Source: Elusimicrobiota bacterium (lineage in GTDB: Bacteria > Elusimicrobiota > Elusimicrobia > UBA1565 > UBA9628). From it: a stretch of DNA of 64,000 nucleotides. Numbering within the stretch: the first letter of the stretch is position 1; every line of letters starts with the position of its first letter. The notes under the pieces are model-generated. The model had not been told where the DNA came from. It ran no database searches and saw only the letters and a list, made by a program, of their open reading frames with translations. The stretch covers positions 1-64,000 of the forward strand of contig JACRDT010000008.1 in the NCBI GenBank assembly GCA_016212795.1, given 5' to 3'. A program made the position numbers and the translations under genes. This document shows positions 42,680 to 51,920 of the stretch, in pieces.

Positions 42680-45600
42680 GATTTCGCTCCAAGCAAAGAG
42701 TCGAGAGATTTTAACAGATTTTGGTCGATCATGACGCGCTGTTCGACCTCGAGGACGGACGTCCCTGCAGGCGTCTCGTGCTCGAGCACGACCGGGCAGC
42801 GGCCGCGGTGGCGCTCCAGCGTCTCGCGCAAGGTCTCGAGCGTGCGCTCGTCCAGCCGGCCCGGAGGGCAGGTCATGACCAGCTTCTCGGCGTACCGGGG
42901 CAGGGCCTCCGCCAGGGGGTCGAGGCCGTCGAGGAAGAGCTCCGGGCCCCCTTCCGTCTCGTCGGAGCCGGAGCGGGAGAAGCTCAGCTTGCCGGCGGCC
43001 ACGACGATGGCGCCCGGCACGAGCCGGGGGCCCAGGGCGGGCTTGGGGGGCATGCCGGGCTTCCTGGACGGCTCGCCCGCGTAGGCGCGGGGGAACACCA
43101 GGATCCTGAGGGTGCCGGTGAGGTCTTCCAGGACCGCCTCGGCCATCTGCTTGCCGTCCTTGGTGACCTTGCGCTTGACCTGGGTCAGGATGCCCGCCAG
43201 GCGCACCGGCGTCGAGATCTGCGGGTTCAGGGCGCAGATCTCGTGGGTGCGCACGGCCTGGAGGAGCGCCTTGACCTCGAGCAGGGGGTGGCCGGAGAAG
43301 TAGAACCCGAGGACCTCCTTCTCGAACCGGAGCACGTCGTTCTCGCTGAGGGGGGGGACGTCCGCGGGCAGGCGGCCGTCGACGGCGGTCCCGAGGGCGT
43401 CGGGCCCGAAGAGGCTCCCCTGGCCGCGCGAGAGGTCCTCCCGGAGCTTGGCCTGGCGCTCCACGGTCTCGTCCAGGGCCGCCAGGAGCCTGGCGCGGAC
43501 GGCCGCGGGGGGCGCGCCCGGCTCGAGGCAGTCGAGGGCGCCCGCGCGGGCGAGCGACTCGATGGCCTTCTTGTTGGCGGCCTTGAGATCGACCCGGGCG
43601 CAGAAGTCCTGCAGGCTCTTGAACGGCCCGGCCTCCCGGGCCGCGACGATGGCCTCGGCCGCCCCGGCCCCGACGTTCTTCACCGCCACCAGGCCGAACC
43701 GGATGCCGTCGGGGTCCGAAATGGTGAAGGCCGTCCCCGACCGCTGGACGTCGGGCGGGAGGACCTTGAGCCCCATGCGGCGGGCGTCCTCGAGGTAGAT
43801 GACGAGCTTGTTCTCCTTGTCGTCCGAGCCGACGGCGGAATGGCCGATCTCGGAGGTCGCCACCGCGCACATGAACTCCAGCGGGAAGGTGGTCTTGAGG
43901 TAGGCCGTCTGGTAGGCCACGAGGCCGTAGGCGGCGGTGTGGGAGCGGTTGAACCCGTAGCCGCCGAACTCCAGGAGCTGGTCGTAGATCTTGTTGGCGA
44001 GCTTGCCGGGGACGCCTTTCTTGGCGGCGCCCTCCACGAAGACGGGCCGCATCTTCTGGAATTCCTCGGGGTTCTTCTTGCCCATGGCCTTGCGCAGCCC
44101 GTCGGCCTGGCCGCCCGTGAAGCCCGCGAGCTTCTTGCTGATCTCCATCACCTGCTCCTGGAAGACGATGCAGCCGTAGGTGTCCTGGAGGATCGACTCG
44201 AGGAGGGGGTGCTCGTAGGAGGTCTTCTCGCGGCCGTGCTTGCGCTCGACGAAGAGGGTGTCCATGTGGGCCTTCATGGGGCCCGGGCGGTAGAGCGCGA
44301 GGATGGCCACGATGTCGTTGAAGACCGAGGGCTTGAGCTGCTGGAGGAGGGATCGCATGCCGCTGGAGTCGAGCTGGAAGACGGCCAGGGACTCGCCCTT
44401 GCGCAGGAGCTCGTAGGTCTTGGGGTCGTCCATCGGGATCTTCTCGATGTCGAACGCGGGGTCGCGCCTGGCGCGGATGAACTCGACGGCGTTCTGGATG
44501 ATGGTCAGGGTCCGCAGGCCGAGGAAGTCGACCTTGAGCAGGCCGAGGGCCGGCAGGGTGTCCCCGTCGTACTGGGTGGTGACGACGTCGTTGCGACCCT
44601 TGGCCAGGGGGCTGTAGCGCAGCACGGGCTCCTTGGTGATGACGGTGCCGGCCGCGTGGACGCCGGTGTGCCTCTTGAGGCCTTCGAGCTTGAGCGCCAG
44701 GTCGAGGAGCTTTCTGGTCTGCGGGTCCTGGGCGGCCTTGGCCAGCTCGGGGTTCTGGGCCATGGCCCCCTTGAGGCTCACGTCGGGGCCGGTGGGGATC
44801 ATCTTGGCGAGGCGCTCGACCTCGGGCAGGGGCACGCCCATCACGCGGCCGACGTCCTTGACCGCGAGCTTGGCGCCGAGGGACCCGAAGGTGATGATCT
44901 GGGCCACGTTCTCGGCGCCGTAGCGCTTGCGGACGTACTCGATGACGCGGTCGCGCCCGATGTCGGCGAAATCGATGTCCAGGTCCGGCATGCTGACCCG
45001 GTCGGGGTTGAGGAACCGCTCGAACAGGAGCTTGTGCTCCAGCGGGTCGAGGTTGGTGATGCCCAGGGAGTAGGCGACCAGGGACCCCGCTCCCGAGCCG
45101 CGCCCGGGACCCACCGGGATGCCCGAACGCTTGGCGTAGGCGATGAAATCCCAGACGACCAGGAAGTACCCCGAGAACCCGTTCTTCCGGATGACGCCGA
45201 GCTCGTAGCGCAGCCGCTCCTCGTGGGCCGCCGGGACGCCGCCCGGAAGGCGCCGCTTGAGCCCCTCGTGCGCGAGCTTCTCGAGGTAGGTGTCCTGGGT
45301 CAGGCCCTCCGGCGCCGCGAACTCCGGCAGGATGAACCGCCCCATCGGGATGTCGAGGGCGCACATCTCGGCGATGGCCAGGGTGTTGGACAGGGCCTGC
45401 GGCGCGGCGCCGAAGAGCTTGGCCATCTCGTCGGGCGACTTCACGTAGAACTCGGGGCCGCAGAAGCGAAGGCGGTCGGTGTCGGCCAGGAGCGAGCGCG
45501 TCGAGATGCAGAGCGCCGCGTCGTGGGCCGCCTCGTCGGCCTTGCGGGGGTAGTGGCAGTCGTTGGTCGCCACCAGGGGGATGCCGGTGCGTCGGTGGAG

Positions 45601-46203
45601 CTCCATGAGCCCCTCGTTGGCGCGGCGCTCCTCCTCGAGGCCGTGGTCCATGAGCTCGAGGAAGAAGCACCCGGGCTCGGCGAGGTCGCGGTAGGCCGCG
45701 GCGAGCTTCTCGGCCCCGGCCATGTCCCCGTTGAGGATGGCTTGGTTGACCTCGCCCTTGATGCAGGCCGACATGAGGACGAGCCCCTTGGCGTGCCGGG
45801 CAAGGAGGTCCTTGTCGATGCGGGGGTCGTAGTAGAACCCCTCGGTGTAGGCCTTGCTGGAGAGATACATCAGGTTCTGGTAGCCCTCGAAGTTCTTGGC
45901 CAGCGCGACGAGGTGGCAGTTCTCCCGCTGGGAGTGCCCGCGGTCGAAGCGGGAGCCCTTGACGATGTAGAACTCGATGCCGACGATGGGCTTGAGACCT
46001 TCCGCGCGGCAGCGCTTGAAGCACTCCATGGCCCCGAACATGTTCCCGTGGTCCGTCACCGCGAAGCCCTTGACCCTCTCCTTGGCGAGGGACTTGATGA
46101 GCTCCGAGGGCCCGCCGTCGTTGTCCGTGAAACGGATGATGCCGTCGAGGAGCGAATACTCGGAGTGGTTGTGCAGATGGACGAACTCCGGCTTGGAGTT
46201 CAT
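42655..46203 (-). CDS. dnaE: DNA polymerase III alpha subunit
   Basis: A 1182-residue DnaE, the replicative polymerase. The PHP domain opens with HLHNHSEYSLLDG and AVTDHGNMFGAMECF; the polymerase active site has PDLDIDFAD near residue 405; FVEGAAKKG and GYGFNRSHTAAYG mark the fingers and thumb; a C-terminal OB fold follows. It starts ATG 46203, overlapping the stop of a cassette frame. The receiver gene is translated from its last codons. Confidence 0.98.
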   Translation of the reverse strand: MNSKPEFVHLHNHSEYSLLDGIIRFTDNDGGPSELIKSLAKERVKGFAVTDHGNMFGAMECFKRCRAEGLKPIVGIEFYIVKGSRFDRGHSQRENCHLVALAKNFEGYQNLMYLSSKAYTEGFYYDPRIDKDLLARHAKGLVLMSACIKGEVNQAILNGDMAGAEKLAAAYRDLAEPGCFFLELMDHGLEEERRANEGLMELHRRTGIPLVATNDCHYPRKADEAAHDAALCISTRSLLADTDRLRFCGPEFYVKSPDEMAKLFGAAPQALSNTLAIAEMCALDIPMGRFILPEFAAPEGLTQDTYLEKLAHEGLKRRLPGGVPAAHEERLRYELGVIRKNGFSGYFLVVWDFIAYAKRSGIPVGPGRGSGAGSLVAYSLGITNLDPLEHKLLFERFLNPDRVSMPDLDIDFADIGRDRVIEYVRKRYGAENVAQIITFGSLGAKLAVKDVGRVMGVPLPEVERLAKMIPTGPDVSLKGAMAQNPELAKAAQDPQTRKLLDLALKLEGLKRHTGVHAAGTVITKEPVLRYSPLAKGRNDVVTTQYDGDTLPALGLLKVDFLGLRTLTIIQNAVEFIRARRDPAFDIEKIPMDDPKTYELLRKGESLAVFQLDSSGMRSLLQQLKPSVFNDIVAILALYRPGPMKAHMDTLFVERKHGREKTSYEHPLLESILQDTYGCIVFQEQVMEISKKLAGFTGGQADGLRKAMGKKNPEEFQKMRPVFVEGAAKKGVPGKLANKIYDQLLEFGGYGFNRSHTAAYGLVAYQTAYLKTTFPLEFMCAVATSEIGHSAVGSDDKENKLVIYLEDARRMGLKVLPPDVQRSGTAFTISDPDGIRFGLVAVKNVGAGAAEAIVAAREAGPFKSLQDFCARVDLKAANKKAIESLARAGALDCLEPGAPPAAVRARLLAALDETVERQAKLREDLSRGQGSLFGPDALGTAVDGRLPADVPPLSENDVLRFEKEVLGFYFSGHPLLEVKALLQAVRTHEICALNPQISTPVRLAGILTQVKRKVTKDGKQMAEAVLEDLTGTLRILVFPRAYAGEPSRKPGMPPKPALGPRLVPGAIVVAAGKLSFSRSGSDETEGGPELFLDGLDPLAEALPRYAEKLVMTCPPGRLDERTLETLRETLERHRGRCPVVLEHETPAGTSVLEVEQRVMIDQNLLKSLDSLLGAKSWRIESAS

Positions 46204-46274
46204 ATCGTGAGCCTCCCCTGCGGGGAGGCGAGCATTGAGGGGGCAGAACGCCGTTTTATTGGGATGGACCCCAT
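46200..46274 (-). repeat. Mini-ORF/hairpin cassette upstream of dnaE
   Basis: A 24-codon minus-strand frame starts ATG 46274 and ends with TGA overlapping the dnaE ATG (ATGA). It includes KRRSAPSMLASPQGRLTI; an AAACGGCG segment stands where ATGAAACGG occurs in other copies. The stem GCCTCCCC/GGGGAGGC around GCA lies at 46208-46226 and its 3' arm GGGGAGG is a strong Shine-Dalgarno for dnaE. Confidence 0.72.
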
Positions 46275-46279
46275 TTTGT

Positions 46280-46285
46280 TATAAT
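46280..46285 (+). promoter_or_regulatory. -10 box of the Nudix gene
   Basis: TATAAT at 46280-46285 lies ten bases before the ATG 46296, giving a leader of about four bases. The -35 is weak (TTGGGA at 46259-46264, spacer 15). Confidence 0.55.
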
Positions 46286-46295
46286 CCCCCATCCC

Positions 46296-46838
46296 ATGCC
46301 TCGCAGCCTTGTCGAGACCCTCGAGCGCGAAGTCGAGATCTATCGGGGGCATTGCGTCAATTTCCGGGCCGACCGCGTGCGTCTGCCCAACGGCAAGACC
46401 GCGCTGCGCGAGTACATGGACCACCCGGGCGCGGTGGCCGTCGTCCCCTTCCTGGACCCGCGCACGGTCGTGCTGGTCCGGCAGTACCGCTTCCCCGTGC
46501 GGGCGATCACCCTCGAGCTCCCGGCCGGCAAGCTCGACGCCAAGGAGGCGCCGCTGGCCTGCATCAGGCGGGAGCTGCGGGAGGAGACCGGGTATACCGC
46601 GCGCAAGATCACTCAGCTTCTCGACTTCTGGCCCACGCCAGCCTTCGCCAACGAACGCCTTCGGATCTACCTCGCCGAGGGGCTCTCCCCCGGCCGCCTC
46701 TGCCTGGACCCTGACGAATTCCTGGAGGTCGTCGTCCTTCCCTTCAAGAAGGCCCTGTCCCTGGTCCGCGCCGGCAAGATCCGAGATTCCAAGACGGTGA
46801 TCGGGCTCCTCGCCTGCGCCCAGCGGCCCCGCCGCTGA
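46296..46838 (+). CDS. Nudix hydrolase, ADP-ribose pyrophosphatase type
   Basis: A 180-residue Nudix protein. The Nudix box runs from GKLDAKEAPLACIRRELREE (GX5EX7REUXEE) to TGYT. LELPAGKLD and the preceding VVLVRQYRFPVRAITLE are typical of ADP-sugar pyrophosphatases. It probably cleaves ADP-ribose or related sugar nucleotides. It stands alone, divergent from dnaE, with a cassette copy after it in the antisense direction. Confidence 0.92.
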   Translation: MPRSLVETLEREVEIYRGHCVNFRADRVRLPNGKTALREYMDHPGAVAVVPFLDPRTVVLVRQYRFPVRAITLELPAGKLDAKEAPLACIRRELREETGYTARKITQLLDFWPTPAFANERLRIYLAEGLSPGRLCLDPDEFLEVVVLPFKKALSLVRAGKIRDSKTVIGLLACAQRPRR

Positions 46839-47082
46839 CTTCCGAGACGGCTCCAGGCAGCGGAAAACAGGATTATACATAAATTACTCGCCTCCCCCGC
46901 GGGGAGGCGAGTAGCGAGGGGGCCAATGCCGTTTCATGGGGGGAGTCGTTGCTGTTTACCGGCCGTTATCATTGCCTTAACGGAGCGTCAATCCCTGGAT
47001 TACCGACGTTTTTCCCCCAATTTGCCCAATGAAGTGGATGCACCCGGCTGATCGTGTTATGCTGAGAGAGAGGACGGCTGAG
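46839..47082. other. Spacer with antisense cassette and no other gene
   Basis: The 244-base interval holds the minus-strand mini-ORF cassette at 46884-46937 and a TTAT-rich stretch around 46870-46880 and 46965-46980. A possible promoter for the next gene lies near GTTATGCT (47056-47063). I see no further gene. Confidence 0.5.
46884..46937 (-). repeat. Mini-ORF/hairpin cassette downstream of the Nudix gene
   Basis: Minus-strand frame MKRHWPPRYSPPRGGGE then TAA. It differs from the asnB-proximal copy MKRHLPPRYSPPRGGGE by one residue. In the stem, CTCGCCTCCCC/GGGGAGGCGAG replaces CTCGCCCCCCC/GGGGGGGCGAG: a T-A pair instead of C-G, with both changes at third codon positions (CCT/CCC, GGA/GGG). 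No minus-strand gene follows, so this copy has no obvious target. Confidence 0.82.
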
Positions 47083-47901
47083 ATGAACCGACCAGGGTAC
47101 GACGAGAGGCGGACGGGGGACGACGTTCTCCCGGTCTGGCTGCAGCCCGCGCCCTCTGTCGCCCGCGCCGCGGCCGATGGCGCAGGGGACGCCCGGCTTC
47201 TCGCCTCGAGCGCGCCCCGGCCGCAGGCCGCCCCGGCGCCAGCGCTCGTCGCGGCTCCCGCCCAGGCCCGCAAGACCGGGCTGGGCGCAGACTTCCTGGC
47301 GCTGGCCCTCTTCCTGGTCGGCACGGCCTCCATGGTCTTCGTCAGCATCCCCATGATGGAGCGGGACCTCTCGGCCCGGGCCGCCGTCCCCGCGGCCGGC
47401 GTCTCGGAGTCCCCGGCCCCGATGGCCCCGGTCTCCGCCGAGGCGCAGGCCGCCGCGCAGCCGGGGCCGGAGACGGTCGTCGCGCAGGCGGCGGCCGCGC
47501 CGGTCCCCGGCGACTCCACGGTCCTCCTCGCGCAGGCGCCGGTCGTCTTCGTCGCGCCGCAGATCCAGCCGAAGCCCGCGCCGGCGCCGTTCGACGACGG
47601 CCTGGTCCCCTACTCGCCCACGGCGAGCGTCGAGGAGGCGGCCCTGCCGGAGGAAGCCAGCCTGGCCTCGGTCGACCCCCGGCCGATCCCGGTCGAACAG
47701 CGGTTGGCCGCGGTCGAGCAGCGGCTCGCCGCGGTCGAGCGGACCAAGACCTCGAAGGTCTGGAGGCCGACGAAGCACCTCAAGCCGATCCCGTGGCTGT
47801 CCGGGTTCTCCCGCCCGGTGGAGGAGGACGCCGACCAGGCTCCCGCCCGCGTGGCGTCCTTCGACCTCTCCAAGTCGAAGTGCTGCAGGCCGGGCCGCTG
47901 A
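47083..47901 (+). CDS. Single-span membrane protein, Pro/Ala-rich
   Basis: A protein of about 272 residues from ATG 47083 (ORF open further upstream to 47029). A cytoplasmic N-terminus, one helix (about residues 66-88, FLALALFLVGTASMVFVSIP), and a periplasmic region rich in Ala, Pro and Val with a short heptad-like RLAAVEQRLAAVE repeat. No domain was recognised. It precedes the cNMP-patatin gene by 56 bases and may be co-transcribed with it. Confidence 0.65.
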   Translation: MNRPGYDERRTGDDVLPVWLQPAPSVARAAADGAGDARLLASSAPRPQAAPAPALVAAPAQARKTGLGADFLALALFLVGTASMVFVSIPMMERDLSARAAVPAAGVSESPAPMAPVSAEAQAAAQPGPETVVAQAAAAPVPGDSTVLLAQAPVVFVAPQIQPKPAPAPFDDGLVPYSPTASVEEAALPEEASLASVDPRPIPVEQRLAAVEQRLAAVERTKTSKVWRPTKHLKPIPWLSGFSRPVEEDADQAPARVASFDLSKSKCCRPGR

Positions 47902-47957
47902 CGCCGCCTGCGCGGCGCGACATTTGATACCATAGCCGGGAGCCTGCCCGCGACAGC

Positions 47958-50027
47958 ATGAACCCCGAAGAGAGCCGCTCCTGGGAGCCGTTCCTCAAGC
48001 GCGTCCCGCTGTTCTCCGGCCTGAGCTCCTCCGACATCAGGCGCGTGGCCGGCAGGATGCAGCTGCTGTCCATGCCCAAGGGCGCCACGCTCTACGTGCA
48101 GGGCGACGAGAGCGACGCCCTGTACCTGGTCACGTCCGGGGCCGTGCGCATCGTCAACCCGCAGCGCGGCCCGGACGCGGTCGTCGCCATGATGGGCAGG
48201 GGCGACGTGCTGGGCGAGGCGGGCCTGCTGACCGGGGAGCGCAGGTCGGTCACGGTCCGGCTCGACACCAGCTGCGAGTTCCTCAAGCTCAAGCGCCAGG
48301 ATTTCGAGGCCCTCTCGCGGGAGAACCCGACGTTCCTCATCCATCTCTCGCGCATGCTCTCGACCCGCCTGGTCACCTCCGGCTCCAAGATCCAGGGCGT
48401 CTCCCCGTGCGGTCCCCAGCTGGTGTCCTTGAACGTCGCGGGCCTGCCCGAGGACCGGCTGGTCCTCGCCGTGCACCTGGGGTTGGCGCTCCTGGAGCAG
48501 ACGCGCCGGCGCACCCTTCTGGTGGACATGGGGGAGGACGCGGGCGGCGTGGCCCGGAGCGTGGGGCTGCCTGCGCTCCTGGTCACGGAGCCCATGGTCC
48601 GGGCCGTGGACCTGAACGCCGAGGACCCGGTCAAGGGCCTCGTCCAGCAGCATCCCTCGGGGCTCGACCTCCTGAGCCTGCCGGCCTTCGTCCTGGGCGG
48701 CAGGCTCTACAGCGGCATCTACCTCTTCCTCAACGGGCTGAGGGATTCCTACGACATCGTGCTGGTGAGCCTCGGCAACGACCTCGGCGACGTGGAGCGC
48801 TCGATCCTGTCAGAGGCGGACCAGGGGGTGCTGGCGGGCACGCCGGAAGGGAGGCAGCTCTACAGGCAGCTCGACATGCAGCTGAGCGGGCTGATCCAGG
48901 ACCGCGGGAGGATCATCGAGACCTGGCTGGGAGCGCCCGACCCGGAGATGGACGTCTTTTCGTCGGGCGCCCGGCGGATGTTCATCCCCTGGAGCGGCGG
49001 CGTCGCCAGCCGGCTGCGGTCGCTCGGCTCGTCCTGCCGGGCCATCGAGGGCGAGCCCAGGGCTCTGGGCGGGGTCGCCAGGCTCGCCCGCATGATCGGG
49101 GGCGTCCAGGTCGGCCTGGCCCTGGGCTCGGGCGCCGCGCTGGGCTACTCGCTGATAGGGGTGCTCAAGGTGCTCAAGCGCGAGCACATCCCGGTCGACG
49201 TCGTGGCCGGCACGTCGATGGGGGCCCTGCTGGGAGGGCTTACCGCGCTCGGCATCGAGCCGGAGGAGATAGAGGAGCAGGCCCTGCGCATCGACAAGGG
49301 CTGGGTCTACGAGAACTTCCTTTGGGACCTGACCGTGCCCCGTTCGGGGCTGTTCGCGGGCGCGACCCTGCTGCGGTTCCTCCGGTCCTATTTCGGGAAC
49401 AAGGAGTTCCACGACCTGGAACTGCCGCTGGCGTGCGTCGCGACCGACATCGAGACCGGCGAGGAGGTCGTCCTGCGCACTGGGAGGGTGGCCGAAGCCA
49501 TCAGGGCGAGCTGCGGCCTGCCGCTCATCTTCGCGCCGATCCGGCTGGGGGGGCGGTACCTCGTCGACGGCGGGCTGGTGAGCCCCGTCCCCACCCGGGT
49601 CGCGGCGGGCATGGGCGCCGACATCGTGCTGGCGGTCAACCTCACCATGCCGGCGGGCGCGCGCCGCGGGGGGATCCTCGGCCGGCGCCGGGAGGCCCGC
49701 GAGGGCATCCTGTCGCTCCCGCTGGACCTGTCGACCCTCAGGGAGCTGACGCTGCCCGAGGCCTTGCGGGCGCCGAACGTCTTCGAGGTGTTCTTCCAGA
49801 TGATCTACACGATGGAGTACGGGATCGCGCGGGCGCGCACCGACCCAGCGCATCTCGTGATCCAGCCCGATTTCGCGGGATTCCACTGGACCGAGATGCA
49901 CCGCGCCGCCGAGATCATCGCCATGGGCGAGCGCGCCGCCGAGGAGTGCCTCCCCAGGATCAAGGCGCTCCTGCCCTTCTTCGCCGACTCCTGCAAGGTC
50001 CCGCTCAGGACCCCCAAGCGCTGGTGA
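47958..50027 (+). CDS. NTE-family protein: cyclic-nucleotide-binding plus patatin
   Basis: A 689-residue protein. Residues 15-135 are a CRP-like cyclic-nucleotide-binding fold (FSGLSSSDIRRVAGRMQLLS; GDVLGEAGLLTGERRSVTV). Residues 150-340 resemble a MinD/ParA-like fold (RTLLVDMGEDAGGVARSVGL; YDIVLVSLGND) without a Walker A motif. The patatin domain has LGSGAALGYSLIGVLKVL, nucleophile VVAGTSMGALLGG and LVDGGLVSPVP. This is the architecture of bacterial neuropathy-target-esterase-like phospholipases. Nucleotide binding could gate lipase activity. Confidence 0.9.
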   Translation: MNPEESRSWEPFLKRVPLFSGLSSSDIRRVAGRMQLLSMPKGATLYVQGDESDALYLVTSGAVRIVNPQRGPDAVVAMMGRGDVLGEAGLLTGERRSVTVRLDTSCEFLKLKRQDFEALSRENPTFLIHLSRMLSTRLVTSGSKIQGVSPCGPQLVSLNVAGLPEDRLVLAVHLGLALLEQTRRRTLLVDMGEDAGGVARSVGLPALLVTEPMVRAVDLNAEDPVKGLVQQHPSGLDLLSLPAFVLGGRLYSGIYLFLNGLRDSYDIVLVSLGNDLGDVERSILSEADQGVLAGTPEGRQLYRQLDMQLSGLIQDRGRIIETWLGAPDPEMDVFSSGARRMFIPWSGGVASRLRSLGSSCRAIEGEPRALGGVARLARMIGGVQVGLALGSGAALGYSLIGVLKVLKREHIPVDVVAGTSMGALLGGLTALGIEPEEIEEQALRIDKGWVYENFLWDLTVPRSGLFAGATLLRFLRSYFGNKEFHDLELPLACVATDIETGEEVVLRTGRVAEAIRASCGLPLIFAPIRLGGRYLVDGGLVSPVPTRVAAGMGADIVLAVNLTMPAGARRGGILGRRREAREGILSLPLDLSTLRELTLPEALRAPNVFEVFFQMIYTMEYGIARARTDPAHLVIQPDFAGFHWTEMHRAAEIIAMGERAAEECLPRIKALLPFFADSCKVPLRTPKRW

Positions 50028-50630
50028 TCAGGCCGGGACTTCGGCGGCCCGCTGGGGCTGGCCTTTCATGAAGTGCTCGCTGCACACCGAGACATAGCTC
50101 TCGTTGCCGCCGATCTGGACCTGCTCGCCGGCGCGCAGGACGCGGCCCTGGGAGTCGATGCGCAGGGTCATGATGGCCTTGCGGCCGCAGTGGCAGATGG
50201 TCTTGATCTCGGCGAGGTCCTCCGCCCAGGCCAAAAGGTACTTGCTGCCCTCGAAGGGCTCGCCCATGAAGTCGGTGCGCAGGCCGTAGGCGAGCACGGG
50301 GAGCCCGAGCTCGACGGTGATGCGCTTGAGCTGCTCGACCTGCGCCTTCTTGAGGAACTGCGCCTCGTCGATGAGCACGCAGCGGATCTTGGAGTTGCCC
50401 CGCTGGGCCGCGGCGGCGTGCGCGAAGAAATCGAACGCGTCGTCGAAGGGGACGGCCGGGCGGGTCAGCCCGATGCGCGAGGTGACCTTGCCGGCGCCGA
50501 AGCGCGAGTCGATGGCGGGGACGAAGAGCAGGGTGTCCATGCCCCGCTCCTGGTAGTTGTAGGAGGACTGGAGCAGCAAGGTGCTCTTCCCCGCGTTCAT
50601 CGCCGAGTAGTAGAAGTAGAGTTTCGCCAT
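50028..50630 (-). CDS. tdk: Thymidine kinase
   Basis: A 200-residue type II thymidine kinase (salvage of thymidine). The P-loop is [20 protein letters not shown], Walker B is [18 protein letters not shown], and lasso cysteines sit in ICHCGRKA and [13 protein letters not shown] lies seven bases before the ATG; a -10 TATAAT is at 50671-50666 on the minus strand. It is convergent with the cNMP-patatin gene. Confidence 0.97.
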   Translation of the reverse strand: MAKLYFYYSAMNAGKSTLLLQSSYNYQERGMDTLLFVPAIDSRFGAGKVTSRIGLTRPAVPFDDAFDFFAHAAAAQRGNSKIRCVLIDEAQFLKKAQVEQLKRITVELGLPVLAYGLRTDFMGEPFEGSKYLLAWAEDLAEIKTICHCGRKAIMTLRIDSQGRVLRAGEQVQIGGNESYVSVCSEHFMKGQPQRAAEVPA

Positions 50631-50665
50631 GAAGCCTCCTTGAGGGCGCCGGTCCCGGCAGGACT

Positions 50666-50671
50666 ATTATA
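50666..50671 (-). promoter_or_regulatory. -10 box of tdk
   Basis: TATAAT on the minus strand, about 36 bases before the tdk ATG, with a normal Shine-Dalgarno leader. The same AT-rich patch gives a TATTAT on the plus strand (50665-50670). Confidence 0.5.
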
Positions 50672-50679
50672 CGCTTCCT

Positions 50680-50844
50680 ATGGTATCATCTTTCATCGAA
50701 CCCTATATCGGCGCCGTCAAGCTCCTGCTCGTCTGGGTACGGTCTCTTCCCTGTCCCGATGGGAGCGGGGGGGGCGCCTCAGGGAGGCCGGGGTGCTGGG
50801 GACCGTCAACGCCTCGACCTGGCTGTCCTCGCGCTGACTCCTAG
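50680..50844 (+). pseudogene. Possible fragment of a membrane-protein gene start
   Basis: An open frame of 54 residues from ATG 50680 begins MVSSFIEPYIGAVKLLLVWV, which looks like a natural hydrophobic N-terminus, then turns into Gly/Pro-rich sequence over a G-run (50764-50775). The frame ends inside the convergent gene. It may be a decayed gene start or a short leader; I do not recognise a family. Weak support. Confidence 0.25.
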
Positions 50845-51764
50845 AGCTTCTTCGCTTTCTTCCACAACGCCATGAACTCGCCTGGCGGCTGTCCCGTATG
50901 CATCCGATAGTCGCAACGGTAGCCCTTGCACGTGAAGGCCCACCACTCGTCGGGCCCCTCGTCCTCCTCCATCCGGAAGGACTGCAGGAGATGCGGCCCT
51001 TGCCGGCTCGGCGGCAACAGCCGGGTCTCCACCCGAGCGTCCACGCTGTGGCCCATGCCCGGCAAAGCGAACTCGATGGTGAGGCCGTGATCCCGGTGGT
51101 CTTTCGAATAGGTGAATTCGTAGGCCTTGGCATCGGCCGTCGCGTCGAAATCGATCGCCGTCAGATACACGTCCGGCTCGCACTCGATGCAGCTGACGTG
51201 CCTGACGAAGACCGCCTTCCTGTCCGAGATGTTCCCGAAGGCGCGGACCGCCTGGAGGTCCACCTCCGAGACCAGGAAGGGGCCGGCGTGGACGGCCCGA
51301 TAGGCCCCGTCGTGGAACTTCAGACGCCAGAGAGAAAGGAAAGGGTGGCGCGGCACGTCTTTCTCCTGGCTGATGTCGACATGGCCCACGATCAGATCCG
51401 GCTCCTTGTCGCCGTCGAGTTCCGCGACCCACGCCGTGATCCTGTCCCGGCGCAGGCTCGGAGCCAGCCGGCTGACAAGGCCCTGCAGCGCGCCGAAGGA
51501 CTTGTCGTCGCAGACATTGCTCTGGAGGTCCAAGGTCCAGTCCGGGGCGACCGTCGCCGACCCCGCCTTGCATGGTTTGGAGCTCGCCCGGGCTCCCCTC
51601 AGGGCGCTGCGCAGGTCGGCATGGATCTTCGGGTCAGCCGAGGTGAAGGCCGGGTGCTTCTCGTAATCGGGCACCCCGGGGCGCGCCTCGAGGTACCCGA
51701 ACGCATGCGCGCGGGCCGGCGATAGGACCATGGCGATCAGCGCGACGCGGGCCCGATTGTTCAT
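50841..51764 (-). CDS. Secreted protein of unknown function
   Basis: A 307-residue protein with a signal-like N-terminus (ARVALIAMVLSPARAHAFGY) and a mostly beta, cysteine-containing body. VAELDGDKEPDLIVGHVDIS resembles an FG-GAP/VCBS-type repeat. No catalytic signature was recognised. TATAAT on the minus strand (51776-51771) stands exactly six bases before the ATG, implying a leaderless mRNA; there is no Shine-Dalgarno. Confidence 0.7.
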   Translation of the reverse strand: MNNRARVALIAMVLSPARAHAFGYLEARPGVPDYEKHPAFTSADPKIHADLRSALRGARASSKPCKAGSATVAPDWTLDLQSNVCDDKSFGALQGLVSRLAPSLRRDRITAWVAELDGDKEPDLIVGHVDISQEKDVPRHPFLSLWRLKFHDGAYRAVHAGPFLVSEVDLQAVRAFGNISDRKAVFVRHVSCIECEPDVYLTAIDFDATADAKAYEFTYSKDHRDHGLTIEFALPGMGHSVDARVETRLLPPSRQGPHLLQSFRMEEDEGPDEWWAFTCKGYRCDYRMHTGQPPGEFMALWKKAKKL

Positions 51765-51770
51765 CGGTCT

Positions 51771-51776
51771 ATTATA
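51771..51776 (-). promoter_or_regulatory. -10 box implying a leaderless mRNA
   Basis: TATAAT followed by six bases and the ATG at 51764. Transcription starting seven bases after the box would begin at the A of the start codon. No convincing -35 is seen. Confidence 0.55.
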
Positions 51777-51885
51777 TCAGGTTCTGAACCTGGGGCGGAG
51801 CCGGCCTTGTGGGCTGGCATCAGGAGGCGTGGTGTCTGTGAGGCGCAGATGATGAATGAATTATGTAATTAAGCAGTTTAAATCA

Positions 51886-51914
51886 TTGACATATCATCAT
51901 AAGCCGGTTATAAT
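51886..51914 (+). promoter_or_regulatory. Consensus promoter of the AbiEii-type pair, leaderless
   Basis: TTGACA (51886-51891), a 17-base spacer and TATAAT (51909-51914), both exact consensus. The ATG at 51921 is six bases after the -10, so the mRNA is predicted to start at or beside the start codon. The preceding 155-base spacer is AT-rich compared with the surroundings. Confidence 0.8.
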
Positions 51915-51920
51915 ATATAT

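Noticed and set aside
46972..47778. Large minus-strand open frame opposite the one-TM protein
   Set aside because: Composition is a high-GC shadow (Arg/Asp/Gly repeats); no start signal or known motif.
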